Source of the DNA: Mesorhizobium sp. AR10 | GTDB taxonomy: Bacteria; Pseudomonadota; Alphaproteobacteria; Rhizobiales; Rhizobiaceae | Direction: 5' to 3' | NCBI RefSeq assembly: GCF_024746795.1 | Contig: NZ_CP080524.1 | Coordinates: 4,938,001 to 5,002,000 of the forward strand | DNA: 64,000 bases | The notes under the pieces: generated by a model | What the model saw: the letters and a program-made list of their open reading frames with translations, nothing else | Database searches by the model: none | What the model was told of the DNA's origin: nothing | Shown here: positions 43,969 through 52,458 of the stretch, piece by piece | Layout: every line of letters begins with the position of its first letter | How positions within the stretch are numbered: the first letter of the stretch is position 1 | Program-made: the position numbers and the translations under genes

Positions 43969-44823
43969 TCAGAACAGGAACGCAGCCGTGGCGGGATTGG
44001 CCCCGGTGCGGCCATCGCGTGAATCCAGCCCTCGAATAAGCTCAAGGTCTGCCGCGTCCAGTTCGAAATCGAAGACATCGAAATTGGCGGCGATCCGGTC
44101 CTGGTGGACCGACTTTGGAATGACGATCAGCCCTTCCTGAAGGTGCCATCTGATGATCGTCTGCGCCACGGACTTGCGATGTTTTGCGGCGATGCCGGCA
44201 AGGGCCGGGTCGCTCAACAGCCGGCCGCTGCCCAGCGGGCTCCAGCTTTCGATGCGGATGTTGTGCTTGCTGTGGAATTCCCTGATGCCGCGCTGTTGGA
44301 ACCGGGGATGGAGCTCGATCTGGTTGACCACGGGGGTCACGCCGGTCTCGCCAATGATCCGTTCCAGATGGTCCTGGTTGAAATTCGAAACGCCGATCGA
44401 CTTGATGCGGCCGTCTTGCCTGAGTTCGACCAGCGTCTGCCAGGCCTCGACGTATTTGCCCTGGCTGGGCACTGGCCAGTGGATCAGAAACAGGTCGATC
44501 TGTTTTATCCCGAGCTTGCTCATCGTTTCGTCGAAAGCCTTGAGCGCGGCGTCACGCTGATGGGCGCCGTTGCGTAGTTTCGAGGTGATGAACAACTCGC
44601 CGCGCGGCACGCCAGCCGTGCGGATGGCTTGCCCGACCCCTTCCTCATTGCCGTAGCCTTCGGCAGTGTCGATCAGACGATAGCCGGCCTGGATCCCCCA
44701 ATTCACAACCTTGGCCGTAATGGCCGGATCGACTTGCCACACGCCAAGGCCGAGCGGGGGAATGGCGGAGCCGTCGTTCAATGCGATCTGTTCAGGCTTG
44801 GTCAGGGTCATCTGTTCAGTCAT
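43969..44823 (-). CDS. Aldo/keto reductase (2,5-diketogluconate reductase-like)
   Basis: The 284-residue AKR5-like enzyme has IPPLGLGVWQV, then LIDTAEGYGNEEGVG (Asp and Tyr of the tetrad), FITSKLRNG (Lys) and LFLIHWPVP (His). SIGVSNFNQDHLERI and VIPKSVHQDRIAANFDVFDF bind NADPH. It would reduce 2,5-diketo-D-gluconate or similar aldehydes and ketones. ATG 44823 has AAGGAC seven bases upstream and is preferred to the in-frame ATG at 44841. Confidence 0.9.
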   Translation of the reverse strand: MTEQMTLTKPEQIALNDGSAIPPLGLGVWQVDPAITAKVVNWGIQAGYRLIDTAEGYGNEEGVGQAIRTAGVPRGELFITSKLRNGAHQRDAALKAFDETMSKLGIKQIDLFLIHWPVPSQGKYVEAWQTLVELRQDGRIKSIGVSNFNQDHLERIIGETGVTPVVNQIELHPRFQQRGIREFHSKHNIRIESWSPLGSGRLLSDPALAGIAAKHRKSVAQTIIRWHLQEGLIVIPKSVHQDRIAANFDVFDFELDAADLELIRGLDSRDGRTGANPATAAFLF

Positions 44824-45022
44824 AGTCAGGTCCTTCTGCATCGTTGCGCCCAGCGCACGCTCTATCTAGGTGCTGCGTCCGCGAAGGCCAGTCGATAGGC
44901 GGACAAAAATGCTGAAGGTCCGTCGTGAAGCACGATGTAACTGTCCAGCGGATGCGCCCTTCCCCATGGCGCTTACCGGCAGGTCAGCCGCCCGGCATAT
45001 GCAGGAGCGAAGCGGACCCGGC

Positions 45023-46573
45023 CTATTCACGATTTTTGAGGACGGCCTCGACGGCGATTCCGGCCTCATACGCTGCCAGTGCCTTGGCGACGCCTGCAAC
45101 GAGATGTTCAACATCACCAGCATGTTCGAAGGCGATCCCGGTCTGCGCGAACTCCAATGGCGAATAGCCAGGCGCTATCCGCTTGACCTCTGCCATAAGG
45201 CGCTGGGCTTCCTTCAAATCGCCGAGTTGCGCGTGGCACCCCGCCAGCCTTGTCAGTCGCCAGGGGGTCTTCGAAGGGAGTTTGGACATGCTGACAAGCG
45301 CGGCCTTGTAATCTCCAGCAGAGTATAGCGCGATGGCGCGATCAAGGTGGTACCAATCAGGATGGATCGGGTTGATCCGTATCGCACTGTCAAGCGCCGC
45401 GAGTGCTTCAAGAGGCCTGCCTCTCATCGTGAGCAAGTATCCCATTTGCGCGATCGTATCGGCGTCATATGGATTGAGGTCGAGCGCGCGTTGAAGGTGA
45501 TGTTCAGCCGCTTCGAACCGGCGGGCTGAGAGGAAAGCCTGGGCGAGAACGCGATGGCAGCGTGGCTCTTCCGGCGCCAAGGTCACCGCACACTCCGCGC
45601 GGTCGATCACTGAACCAAGCAACGCCGGGGATGCCTCGGCATAGCCACCGATAATGAGATCGGCGAGCGCGATGTAGGAATGCGCCAAGGCATAGGTCGG
45701 ATCCTTTTCGACCGCAGCCTGGAAAAGACCGCGCGCAGCCTCGTTGTCATCATCACCATAGCCGCGCAGCCGGGCCAGTCCGCGCAGGAGAAGCTCGTAT
45801 GCGGCCAGGCTGCCGGGAGGCTTTGGGGTAGCCTGCTTGATACCTGCGTCGTCGATCCGAGCGACCAGCCGGTTCACCACACGGCGGGCGATTTCTTCCT
45901 GCACGTCGAAGATCTGGCCGCCGGACGCCGAAAAGGTATCGCTCCACAGGACTCCACCCGTCGAGGTGGCAATGAGACTGACGGTGACCCGCATGCCGTC
46001 TGCGCGAGTGGTCGCCCTGCCGCGGACCAGATAGGTGGCGCCAAGGCTTTCGCCAACGGCGCGCCAATCGGAAGCGGAATCCGAGACAAAGGCAAATCCG
46101 GAATTGCGCGCCAGCACGACGACCGTTCCGAAGCGAGCCAACGCATTGACGATGTCCTCGGCGAAACCGTCGATCAAAGGGGTGTCTTCCGGCGCACCTT
46201 CATTGCTGAAACGCAGGACCGCAACGCTCGGCTGTCCAACGTGCTCTTGCTTTGGCACCTCGGGAAGGGAGAGGACGTAGCCGCGTTTGGCGACCGTGCG
46301 GACAATGGTTTGGCTTTCGTCCTGCAGCGCCTTTCGCAACTCCCTGACCGCCTGCGTCAGTGAGTCCTCGGTCACGAAGACATCAGGCCACACCGCTGAC
46401 ATCAGTTCCGATTTGGTCGCGACACGTCCAACATTCCTGCTGAGGTAGGTCAACAGATCAAACGCTTTGGAGCGCAGAGCAACAGGTTTCCCCTCGCGCA
46501 GAAGCAACCCGCGCGCAAGATCAAGCTCGCAACTGCCAAGTGCCAGTACGTGCTCCGGGTTTTCTTGCGACAT
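45023..46573 (-). CDS. Winged-helix (OmpR/CadC-type) regulator with TPR domain
   Basis: The 516-residue protein has an OmpR-type winged helix at residues ~10-105 (LDLARGLLLREGKPVALRSK, FVTEDSLTQAVRELRKAL, wing RTVAKRGYVLS). A TolB-like segment (PSVAVLRFSNEGAPEDTPLI, GFAEDIVNALARFG) and TPR helices follow. It is a close architectural relative of the regulator at 11364-12857. No receiver or transmembrane segment is present. A small gene overlaps its start by 53 bases in the same direction, implying coupled translation. Confidence 0.82.
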   Translation of the reverse strand: MSQENPEHVLALGSCELDLARGLLLREGKPVALRSKAFDLLTYLSRNVGRVATKSELMSAVWPDVFVTEDSLTQAVRELRKALQDESQTIVRTVAKRGYVLSLPEVPKQEHVGQPSVAVLRFSNEGAPEDTPLIDGFAEDIVNALARFGTVVVLARNSGFAFVSDSASDWRAVGESLGATYLVRGRATTRADGMRVTVSLIATSTGGVLWSDTFSASGGQIFDVQEEIARRVVNRLVARIDDAGIKQATPKPPGSLAAYELLLRGLARLRGYGDDDNEAARGLFQAAVEKDPTYALAHSYIALADLIIGGYAEASPALLGSVIDRAECAVTLAPEEPRCHRVLAQAFLSARRFEAAEHHLQRALDLNPYDADTIAQMGYLLTMRGRPLEALAALDSAIRINPIHPDWYHLDRAIALYSAGDYKAALVSMSKLPSKTPWRLTRLAGCHAQLGDLKEAQRLMAEVKRIAPGYSPLEFAQTGIAFEHAGDVEHLVAGVAKALAAYEAGIAVEAVLKNRE

Positions 46574-46826
46574 TGAATGCCGATCTGATCAGCTTGACTA
46601 GACGCTGCCTGATTGGGGTCCCAATCCGCTCAGACGTCAAGAGATCAGAGGAATTTGATCTGCCTTCACCTTGGCTGGAAGCCATCCGCCTCTCCATGGC
46701 GACGATCTCGAGCATTTCGAACATTGTTCCAGGCATGGGCGCGCAAGGGGACGCAGCCATGACGCTGGACGCATACTCCAGGAGTTCCTGCCGGGCGGCT
46801 TGGCGCGTGTTCTCGTACAGTGACAT
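46521..46826 (-). CDS. Small protein of unknown function overlapping a regulator gene (101 residues)
   Basis: A very strong GGAGGAGG site stands six bases before ATG 46826. The protein starts MSLYENTRQAARQELLEYAS and is helical with no recognised motif, ending ARTGTWQLRA. Its last 53 bases overlap the start of the winged-helix/TPR regulator. Either it is a genuine small gene coupled to the regulator, or the regulator starts later. The ribosome site favours a real gene. Confidence 0.5.
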   Translation of the reverse strand: MSLYENTRQAARQELLEYASSVMAASPCAPMPGTMFEMLEIVAMERRMASSQGEGRSNSSDLLTSERIGTPIRQRLVKLIRSAFNVARKPGARTGTWQLRA

Positions 46827-47052
46827 GTTCGACCTCCTCCGGTTCGTCCTTGAGAACAATGAAGCCAAGGAGCGGGCGCGTACCGGAAGATTTCTGAAAT
46901 TCTGCTGAAACTCTCCCGTCGGGCCGCCGCACTGACCGCTTTCAAGATCTCGGTTGGGTGGAGGCGATATCGCGTCTGGGGGCAACGACCAGCCGACGGC
47001 GGACGAATTTGCCGGGCGCGACCTGCGATCGCGATCTCAGCGTAAGGATTTC

Positions 47053-47069
47053 GGACGGCCTCGCCGTCC
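47053..47069 (-). terminator. Hairpin after the beta-propeller gene
   Basis: GGACGG (47053-47058) and CCGTCC (47064-47069) form a 6-bp stem with a 5-base loop, 20 bases beyond the stop of the minus-strand gene at 47089. The base composition after it is not U-rich, so this is a weak candidate. Confidence 0.3.
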
Positions 47070-47088
47070 CTGGATCGAGGCGGCGGCC

Positions 47089-47721
47089 TTACCGGGGCCG
47101 CCGCACCGCCCGCACCACCCCGGCGGATACGCTGCCGCAGAAGAGGCGGTCGCCGCCATCGGATTCCAGCCCCGAGACGCCCATGCCGGCCGGCATATCG
47201 AGCTTCTCCAGAACTTTCCCGGTTTGCGGGTCGACGCGGCGCAGGTCGCTCTCATCGCCTTCCCAGGTGGCGTGCCACAGCTCGCCGTCAACCCAGGTCA
47301 CCCCGGTGACGAAGCGGTTGGATTCGATGGTGCGCAGGATTGCCCCGGTCTCGGGGTCGATCTGGTGGATCTTGCGCTCGCTGTACTGCCCCACCCAGAG
47401 CGTCCCTTCGGCCCAGGTCAGCCCTGAGTCGCGGCCGCCGCCGGGCGCCGGAATGGTGGCCAGAACCTGACCGGTATCCGGGTCGATCTTCTGGATGCGA
47501 TCTCCGGCGAGCTGGAAGAAATGCCGGCCGTCATAGGCCGTGCCGGCGTGCGCGGCGACATCGATCGAGCGCAGTGTCTGCCCGCTTTCCGGATCAAAGG
47601 CGTTCAGCTTCTCGCCCGAGGCAAACCAGACATTGTTGCCGTCAAAGCTCACCCCATGCACCCTCTCCACACCCGGAAAGGGCCCGTATTCGCGCAGGAC
47701 TTCGGCCGCTGAATGTTTCAT
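47089..47721 (-). CDS. Beta-propeller protein, glutaminyl-cyclase/PQQ-repeat-like
   Basis: The 210-residue protein has repeated strands each built on GNNVWFASGEKLNAFDPESG, FQLAGDRIQKIDPDTGQVLA, LWVGQYSERKIHQIDPETGA and LWHATWEGDESDLRRVDPQT. The I-D-P-x-T-G signature spaced ~40 residues resembles glutamine cyclotransferase and PQQ-like propellers. No signal peptide is seen, so the protein seems cytoplasmic, unlike secreted cyclotransferases. It lies 34 bases downstream of a wHTH regulator gene on the same strand, probably one transcript. Function unknown. Confidence 0.7.
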   Translation of the reverse strand: MKHSAAEVLREYGPFPGVERVHGVSFDGNNVWFASGEKLNAFDPESGQTLRSIDVAAHAGTAYDGRHFFQLAGDRIQKIDPDTGQVLATIPAPGGGRDSGLTWAEGTLWVGQYSERKIHQIDPETGAILRTIESNRFVTGVTWVDGELWHATWEGDESDLRRVDPQTGKVLEKLDMPAGMGVSGLESDGGDRLFCGSVSAGVVRAVRRPR

Positions 47722-47755
47722 GACTGATCCTCAAACCGTGTTGGTCGTGCCTTTT

Positions 47756-48976
47756 CTAGCCATTCGGCAGCGGTGCGGGGAGTAACAAGGTGGTCGTGAA
47801 TCCCGCCACCGGCGGCGTCATCCAGCGGCGCGCCCGGCCGTGCCCGAACGACTGCACCTTGCCGGCCTCGCAAAGCTGCTCCAGCGCCCGTTGCACGCTG
47901 CGCTGGCCGGTGCCAAGCGCCAGCGCCAACGCCGAGCTCGCCCAGGATTCACCATCGGCAAGGAAGGCCAGCACCGCCGCGTGCCGCTCCTCGATCGGCC
48001 GCGCCAGCACCACCACCTCGAGCGCCTGGCGCGGCGCCAGCGCGAAGCCTCGCGGCGTCGCGCCGATGTCGGCCAGCGCCCGCAGTTCGGCGCGCAGCCG
48101 GCCGATCTCGACCCGCAATCGCGCCCGATGCGATTCATCGGCGTGCTTGCCGCCAAACGCCTGCGCGATAAGCGTAGCCCGCGACACATCGGCCGGCCAC
48201 GCTTCGGCCAGTGTGCGTGCCAGTGCAAACAGCACCGGGCGCGTCGCCAGCGAAACCATGGTTTCCTGTTGGCGCACGATATAGCGCAAGGCGTCGACGA
48301 CCAACGCCGGCGACGCATGCAGCGCTTCAACCTCCTCGAGCCGCAGCGGGCGCTGCTGGCCACGCGCAATCAGCCGCGCCGCCGGCGTGTCCAGCGCCAG
48401 GAATGCGTTGTCGACCTCGGCCATGAGGCCCGGAATGCCGGCCCGGCGGGCGGCGTGGCGTGCCCACTCCAACGCCGTGCGCGCTGCTCTCGTCTTGAGG
48501 CGCCGCATCGCGATGCCGGCCACGGCCAGTTCGTGGGCGGCTCTCGAGGCTGGCGGAAGCGGCGCCGGGTCGAGCCCGGCCAGCACGTCTTCAGCCTCGT
48601 CGAGGCGACCGATCAGCAGCAGGCGCCGCACCTTGAGGTGCCCGGCATGCGCAGCGTTCAGCCGGTCGCCATGCTTGTCCAGCGTAGCCCGCGCTGCATC
48701 CAGCGCCTTGGCGGGCCAGCCAAGGTCACGCGAAACCAGCGCGATCTCGGCCTCGGCGACGACGCATCTGGCGCGCGCCACCGCCTCTTTCGGGCCGAAG
48801 GCACGCGCGGCCCGCCGCAGCAACGCCTTGGCGCGGTCGAGGTCGCCGAGCTGTGCCATCGCAATGCCGCGCAGCGCCAGCGCCGGCGCATCGTCGCGCA
48901 GGGCGACGCGGTCCAGCGCGCCGAGCGGATCGCCCGCCGCCAGCGCCAGCCCTGCCGCGGTGATCATCGAGTCCAT
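47756..48976 (-). CDS. Transcriptional regulator with TPR-like and C-terminal winged helix
   Basis: The 406-residue protein has alpha-helical TPR-like repeats in its N-terminal half (ALALRGIAMAQLGDLDRAKA, HLKVRRLLLIGRLDEAEDVL). The C-terminal ~100 residues resemble a winged helix: LAFLADGESWASSALALALG then TGQRSVQRALEQLCEAGKVQ and FGHGRARRW. It faces the DUF899 gene set across a duplicated promoter block, whose first copy begins at its own start codon. This makes it the natural candidate regulator of that set and of itself. Effector unknown. Confidence 0.7.
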   Translation of the reverse strand: MDSMITAAGLALAAGDPLGALDRVALRDDAPALALRGIAMAQLGDLDRAKALLRRAARAFGPKEAVARARCVVAEAEIALVSRDLGWPAKALDAARATLDKHGDRLNAAHAGHLKVRRLLLIGRLDEAEDVLAGLDPAPLPPASRAAHELAVAGIAMRRLKTRAARTALEWARHAARRAGIPGLMAEVDNAFLALDTPAARLIARGQQRPLRLEEVEALHASPALVVDALRYIVRQQETMVSLATRPVLFALARTLAEAWPADVSRATLIAQAFGGKHADESHRARLRVEIGRLRAELRALADIGATPRGFALAPRQALEVVVLARPIEERHAAVLAFLADGESWASSALALALGTGQRSVQRALEQLCEAGKVQSFGHGRARRWMTPPVAGFTTTLLLPAPLPNG

Positions 48977-49053
48977 TCAAATCCCGTCACACCTGTAACT
49001 CCCACCGGCGCGCCTCGCCGCCCTAACTTAAGTCTGCACCGTCAACCAGCAAG
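48975..49053. repeat. First copy of a duplicated promoter block (with 49179-49251)
   Basis: The block begins ATTCAAATCCCGTCACAC and continues TGTAACTCCCACCG, then a C-rich stretch and ACCAGCAAGC. Of the first 33 bases, 32 are identical in the second copy. It touches the start codon of the divergent regulator gene and is 38 bases upstream of the ATG at 49091. The GTAAC core is reminiscent of -35 elements of ECF sigma promoters, an inference only. Confidence 0.75.
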
Positions 49054-49090
49054 CCGTGCCGGCACCCAATGGCACGCAACGGAGAAGAAG

Positions 49091-49285
49091 ATGGCCAGTT
49101 CAGCAGATCTGCCCCTTGACGCAACCATCGACACGGCCAAGCACGCGGGGCGCCACCCCTGCTGCGGCGGGCCGGACGATTCAAATCCCGTCACACTTGT
49201 AACTCCCACCGCTGCGCCTCAGCGCCCTACCCTACCTCACGACCAGCAAGCAGCAACGCGTCGCAACAGTGCGACCGCAAACTGA
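49091..49285 (+). CDS. Short open frame, probably a truncated gene
   Basis: GGAGAAGAAG precedes ATG 49091. The frame reads MASSADLPLDATIDTAKHAG then RHPCCGGPDD before running into the second promoter block and stopping at 49285. Only about 30 residues precede the repeat, and the CCGG-type segment does not match a family I know. I read it as the start of a gene whose remainder was removed when the promoter block was duplicated, but a genuine short peptide is possible. Confidence 0.35.
   Translation: MASSADLPLDATIDTAKHAGRHPCCGGPDDSNPVTLVTPTAAPQRPTLPHDQQAATRRNSATAN
49179..49251 (+). repeat. Second copy of the duplicated promoter block, upstream of DUF899
   Basis: This is the direct copy of 48975-49053, slightly shorter (about 73 bases), with a T for C in the GTCACAC(C/T)TGTAAC core. 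It ends 48 bases before the DUF899 start codon and is the presumed promoter or operator of the DUF899 gene series. Identity falls off after the first 33 bases. Confidence 0.75.
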
Positions 49286-49299
49286 AAAGGAGACGACCA

Positions 49300-50049
49300 A
49301 TGACCAAGCACACCGCAATGAAGACCCCACCAGTGGTTTCGCAGCAGGCGTGGGAGGCCGCGCGCGAAGAGTTGCTGGTGAAGGAGAAAGCGACGCTGCG
49401 CGCCAAGGACGCATTGGCCGCCGAGCGTAGGCGCATGCCGTGGATGGAAGTGGACAAGATCTATATGTTCGAAGGACCGAATGGCAAGGCGAGCCTGCTC
49501 GATTTGTTCGAAGGCCGCCGTCAGTTGATCGTCTACCGCGCCTTCTTCGAACCGGGGGTCCATGGCTGGCCCGATCACGCCTGCCGCGGCTGTTCGCTCG
49601 GGGCCGACCAGGTCGGTCATCTCGCCCATCTCAACGCCCGGAACACCACGCTTGCCTACGCCTCGCGCGCACCGCAGGCCGACATCGCGCGGCTGAAGAA
49701 GCGGATGAACTGGACGATGCCCTGGTACACCATCACCGACAGCTTCGACGCCGACTTCGGCGTTGACGAGTGGCACGGCCATAACGTGTTCATCCGCGAC
49801 GGAGAGCGCGTGTTTCGCACCTACTTCATCAACAGCCGCGGCGACGAGGCGATGGGCACCGTCTGGAGCTACCTCGACGCGACGCCGCTCGGCCGCCAGG
49901 AGGTCTGGGAGGACTCGCCCGAAGGCTATCCGCAGACCCCGCTCTACAGCTGGTGGAACTGGCACGACAACTACGACGCCGCGCCCGACCAGAAATGGGC
50001 CGAAGTATCGGCTGCCGGGGAGGCGGCGTTCCGCGACAAGGACCAGTAA
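49300..50049 (+). CDS. DUF899 family thioredoxin-like protein
   Basis: The 249-residue protein is of the DUF899/thioredoxin-like group: VVSQQAWEAAREELLVKEKA, then MEVDKIYMFEGPNGKASLLD, RQLIVYRAFFEPGVHGW and a CxxC in DHACRGCSLGADQVGH. Near the end EGYPQTPLYSWWNWHDNYD is conserved. The family has a thioredoxin fold with possible redox or peroxidase role; none is proven. AAGGAG precedes the ATG at 49300. It heads a plus-strand series with a small membrane protein, OsmC and a flavoprotein. Confidence 0.87.
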   Translation: MTKHTAMKTPPVVSQQAWEAAREELLVKEKATLRAKDALAAERRRMPWMEVDKIYMFEGPNGKASLLDLFEGRRQLIVYRAFFEPGVHGWPDHACRGCSLGADQVGHLAHLNARNTTLAYASRAPQADIARLKKRMNWTMPWYTITDSFDADFGVDEWHGHNVFIRDGERVFRTYFINSRGDEAMGTVWSYLDATPLGRQEVWEDSPEGYPQTPLYSWWNWHDNYDAAPDQKWAEVSAAGEAAFRDKDQ

Positions 50050-50135
50050 GGAGTTGGCGGGTCGCGTCGTGGGACCGCCCGGTGGGTACTTCCACATGAG
50101 ACGGCCCTCAGTCTAATCATCAAGGGAAAAGGACC

Positions 50136-50462
50136 ATGAGCGATACCCATACAGGCGCCAGCCAGACGATCCCTGAAAACACCGATGCGGCCACCCTTGG
50201 CGTCGCCGATTGGCTGTGCCTTGCCGCGGCGCCGACCTTCGCTCTGATGGCGCTGTTGACCTGCATTCAGGGTGGCGATGCGGCCATGCTGTGCATGGGC
50301 GCCAATGCCTCGCCGCTGACCGGTATGGCGGCGATGTATCTCTTGATGAGCGCCTTCCATCTGGCGCCCTGGCTGAGGGTGATTTCCGGCCGGCAGGTCC
50401 CGCAACAATGGAGCACACCTCGGCACACGACGGAAGACCATGCCGCTGCGGAAACAACTTGA
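50136..50462 (+). CDS. Small membrane protein next to DUF899 (108 residues)
   Basis: The product has two hydrophobic helices (LGVADWLCLAAAPTFALMAL and TGMAAMYLLMSAFHLAPWL) and a polar C-terminal tail. No family is known to me. Its position between DUF899 and OsmC genes in the same orientation suggests cotranscription and a membrane role in the same stress response. Confidence 0.65.
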   Translation: MSDTHTGASQTIPENTDAATLGVADWLCLAAAPTFALMALLTCIQGGDAAMLCMGANASPLTGMAAMYLLMSAFHLAPWLRVISGRQVPQQWSTPRHTTEDHAAAETT

Positions 50463-50568
50463 AGAAACGCTTCGCTGCCCATAGCATGCCCTCCCCTGGC
50501 GAAATCTGATCAGGAGGTCGGTGGGATCGGTCGGGTTTCTAAGCCAGTGCAAAGTAGGGAGGATAAAT

Positions 50569-51126
50569 ATGGCTTCCGAAGTACAGGCAAACAATGGCGT
50601 TAACGTCGAGGCGCTGCTCGGCGCACGCGAAGCGCTTACCAACGCCCCTGAGGCCGCGCAGTTCAAGTGGCGCGCGGCCTGCGAATGGAAGGATGGCACC
50701 CACAGCCACTCGACGGTCGAGAGCTTTTACGGTCTCGGCCAGGACCAGCATCGCAAGACCACCTTCACATTCGACGCCGACCATCCGGAGGTCTTCGCTT
50801 CCCTGGATCAGGGCGCCACGCCTGTCGAATACGTGCTGGTCGGGCTGGCGAGTTGCCTGACCGCCGGCATCGCCGCGGTTGCCCAGAACCGGAACATCCA
50901 GTTGAAGTCGGTGAAGGCGACCATCGAAGGCGACATGGATATTGCGGGCATACTCGGCATCGACAGCGACGTTCGCAACGGCTTCAGCGGCATCACGGTG
51001 AAGTACAACATCGACGCCGACGCCAAGCAGGAGGACATCGAGGCTCTCGTCGCTCAGTCGCAAAAGCGGTCGGCGGTCTATGACATTGTCACCAATCCGA
51101 CGAACGTCACGGTCGTGGTGAATTGA
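50569..51126 (+). CDS. OsmC-family peroxiredoxin-like protein
   Basis: The 185-residue protein has the OsmC fold: AAQFKWRAACEWKDG (first Cys), then FTFDADHPEVFASLDQGATP, and the second Cys in VGLASCLTAGIAAVA. The two Cys are those used by OsmC/Ohr proteins to reduce organic hydroperoxides, here in the YhfA-like arrangement. ATG 50569 has GGGAGGA upstream; the longer frame starts earlier without similarity. It fits a redox-stress operon with DUF899. Confidence 0.87.
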   Translation: MASEVQANNGVNVEALLGAREALTNAPEAAQFKWRAACEWKDGTHSHSTVESFYGLGQDQHRKTTFTFDADHPEVFASLDQGATPVEYVLVGLASCLTAGIAAVAQNRNIQLKSVKATIEGDMDIAGILGIDSDVRNGFSGITVKYNIDADAKQEDIEALVAQSQKRSAVYDIVTNPTNVTVVVN

Positions 51127-51185
51127 AAGGCGCTTCGAACCGTAGACTCTCCTGATGAGAGGGCGCGATTAGTTCCGTCAGCACA

Positions 51186-52415
51186 GTGATCGTCGGCGCA
51201 GGGCACGCGGGGCTCGCGATGAGCCGCTGCCTCGCGGAGCGCTCTATCGACCATGTGCTGCTGGAGCGCGGCGAGATCGCCCATACCTGGCGCACCGAGC
51301 GATGGGATTCGCTGCGGCTGCTCACCCCGAACTGGCAGAGCCGGCTGCCGGGCTTCCGCTATGAGGGCGACGACCCCGACGGCTACCGGACGATGCCTGA
51401 GGTGATCGACTTCCTCGGGAACTATGCCAAGGCGATCTCGGCTCCGGTCAAAACACACACGACCGTTACCTCGGTTCGCAGCGACGGGGCGGGATATCTC
51501 GTGCGCACGGACCGCGGCGAGTGGCGGTGCCGGACGGTGGTGCTGGCGTCGGGCGCGTGCAACGTCGCGCGCCTGCCCGATTTCGCCGTCCGCGTGCCGC
51601 CGTCGGTCGCCATGCTGACGGCGCAGTCCTATCGCAATCCGGGTCAGGTCGCCGACGGTGGCGTGCTGGTTGCAGGCGCGTCGGCCAGCGGCACGCAGAT
51701 CGCACAGGAGCTGCAGCGTTCGGGACGTCAGGTGACCCTGTCGGTGGGCGAGCACATAAGGGCGCCCCGCGTCTATCGCGGCAAGGACCTGGAATGGTGG
51801 ATGGACGCCGCCGGCGTGCTCGACGAGCGCTACGACGAGGTAGACGACATCAGGCGGGCGCGAAGGGTTCCTTCGCTGCAGCTTGCCGGCACACCCGACC
51901 GCACGACCCTCGACCTCAATGCGCTGGTCGACATCGGCGTCAGGCTCGTCGGCCGCCTGGCCGGCATCACCGAAGATGGCAAGGCCCAGTTTGCGGGGTC
52001 GTTGCGCAACATGTGCGCGCTTTCCGATCTCAAGATGGCCCGGCTGCTCGACCTCATCGATGAATGGGCGCGCGCCAACGGCCTGGACGCGACGGTCGAG
52101 CCGCCGGATCGCCTGCCGCCGACCCGTGTCGAGGACAGCCCGCCGCTCGGCCTCGACCTTGCCGGAGGCGCGATCAGGACGATCATCTGGGCCACTGGCT
52201 ACCGGCCGAACTACTCCTGGCTGGAACTGCCGGTCCTCGACCGCAAGGGCTACGTCCGCCACGACGGCGGTGTTGCGGAACATCCGGGCATGTACCTGAT
52301 GGGGATGCAGTTTCTGCGCCGCCGCAAATCTTCACTGATCGACGGCGCCGGCGACGACGCGCGTGATCTCAGCGACCATCTGGCATCGTACCTCAGGCAA
52401 AATTCGACCGGCTAG
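51186..52415 (+). CDS. FAD-dependent oxidoreductase (monooxygenase-like)
   Basis: The flavoprotein opens with the FAD fingerprint IVGAGHAGLAMSRCLAERSI. A second dinucleotide site is GVLVAGASASGTQIAQELQR, and IIWATGYRPNYSWLE is the family's C-terminal signature. It resembles flavin-dependent monooxygenases and NADPH oxidoreductases related to 33346-34449. No ATG is in range. GTG 51186 is given as the start, but conserved-looking codons (ISSVST) extend to an ATT at 51168, where a GAGAGG site is in the right place, so the initiation codon may be the rare ATT. It ends the DUF899-OsmC gene series. Confidence 0.85.
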   Translation: MIVGAGHAGLAMSRCLAERSIDHVLLERGEIAHTWRTERWDSLRLLTPNWQSRLPGFRYEGDDPDGYRTMPEVIDFLGNYAKAISAPVKTHTTVTSVRSDGAGYLVRTDRGEWRCRTVVLASGACNVARLPDFAVRVPPSVAMLTAQSYRNPGQVADGGVLVAGASASGTQIAQELQRSGRQVTLSVGEHIRAPRVYRGKDLEWWMDAAGVLDERYDEVDDIRRARRVPSLQLAGTPDRTTLDLNALVDIGVRLVGRLAGITEDGKAQFAGSLRNMCALSDLKMARLLDLIDEWARANGLDATVEPPDRLPPTRVEDSPPLGLDLAGGAIRTIIWATGYRPNYSWLELPVLDRKGYVRHDGGVAEHPGMYLMGMQFLRRRKSSLIDGAGDDARDLSDHLASYLRQNSTG

Positions 52416-52458
52416 CCGACGCAGGCCCGTAGCTGCAGTTGCACAAGATACCATCGAT

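Noticed and set aside
47840..49285. A 481-codon plus-strand frame ending in the DUF899 promoter region
   Set aside because: Most of it is antisense to the winged-helix regulator. Only its last 64 codons, with a ribosome site, are kept as a possible short frame.
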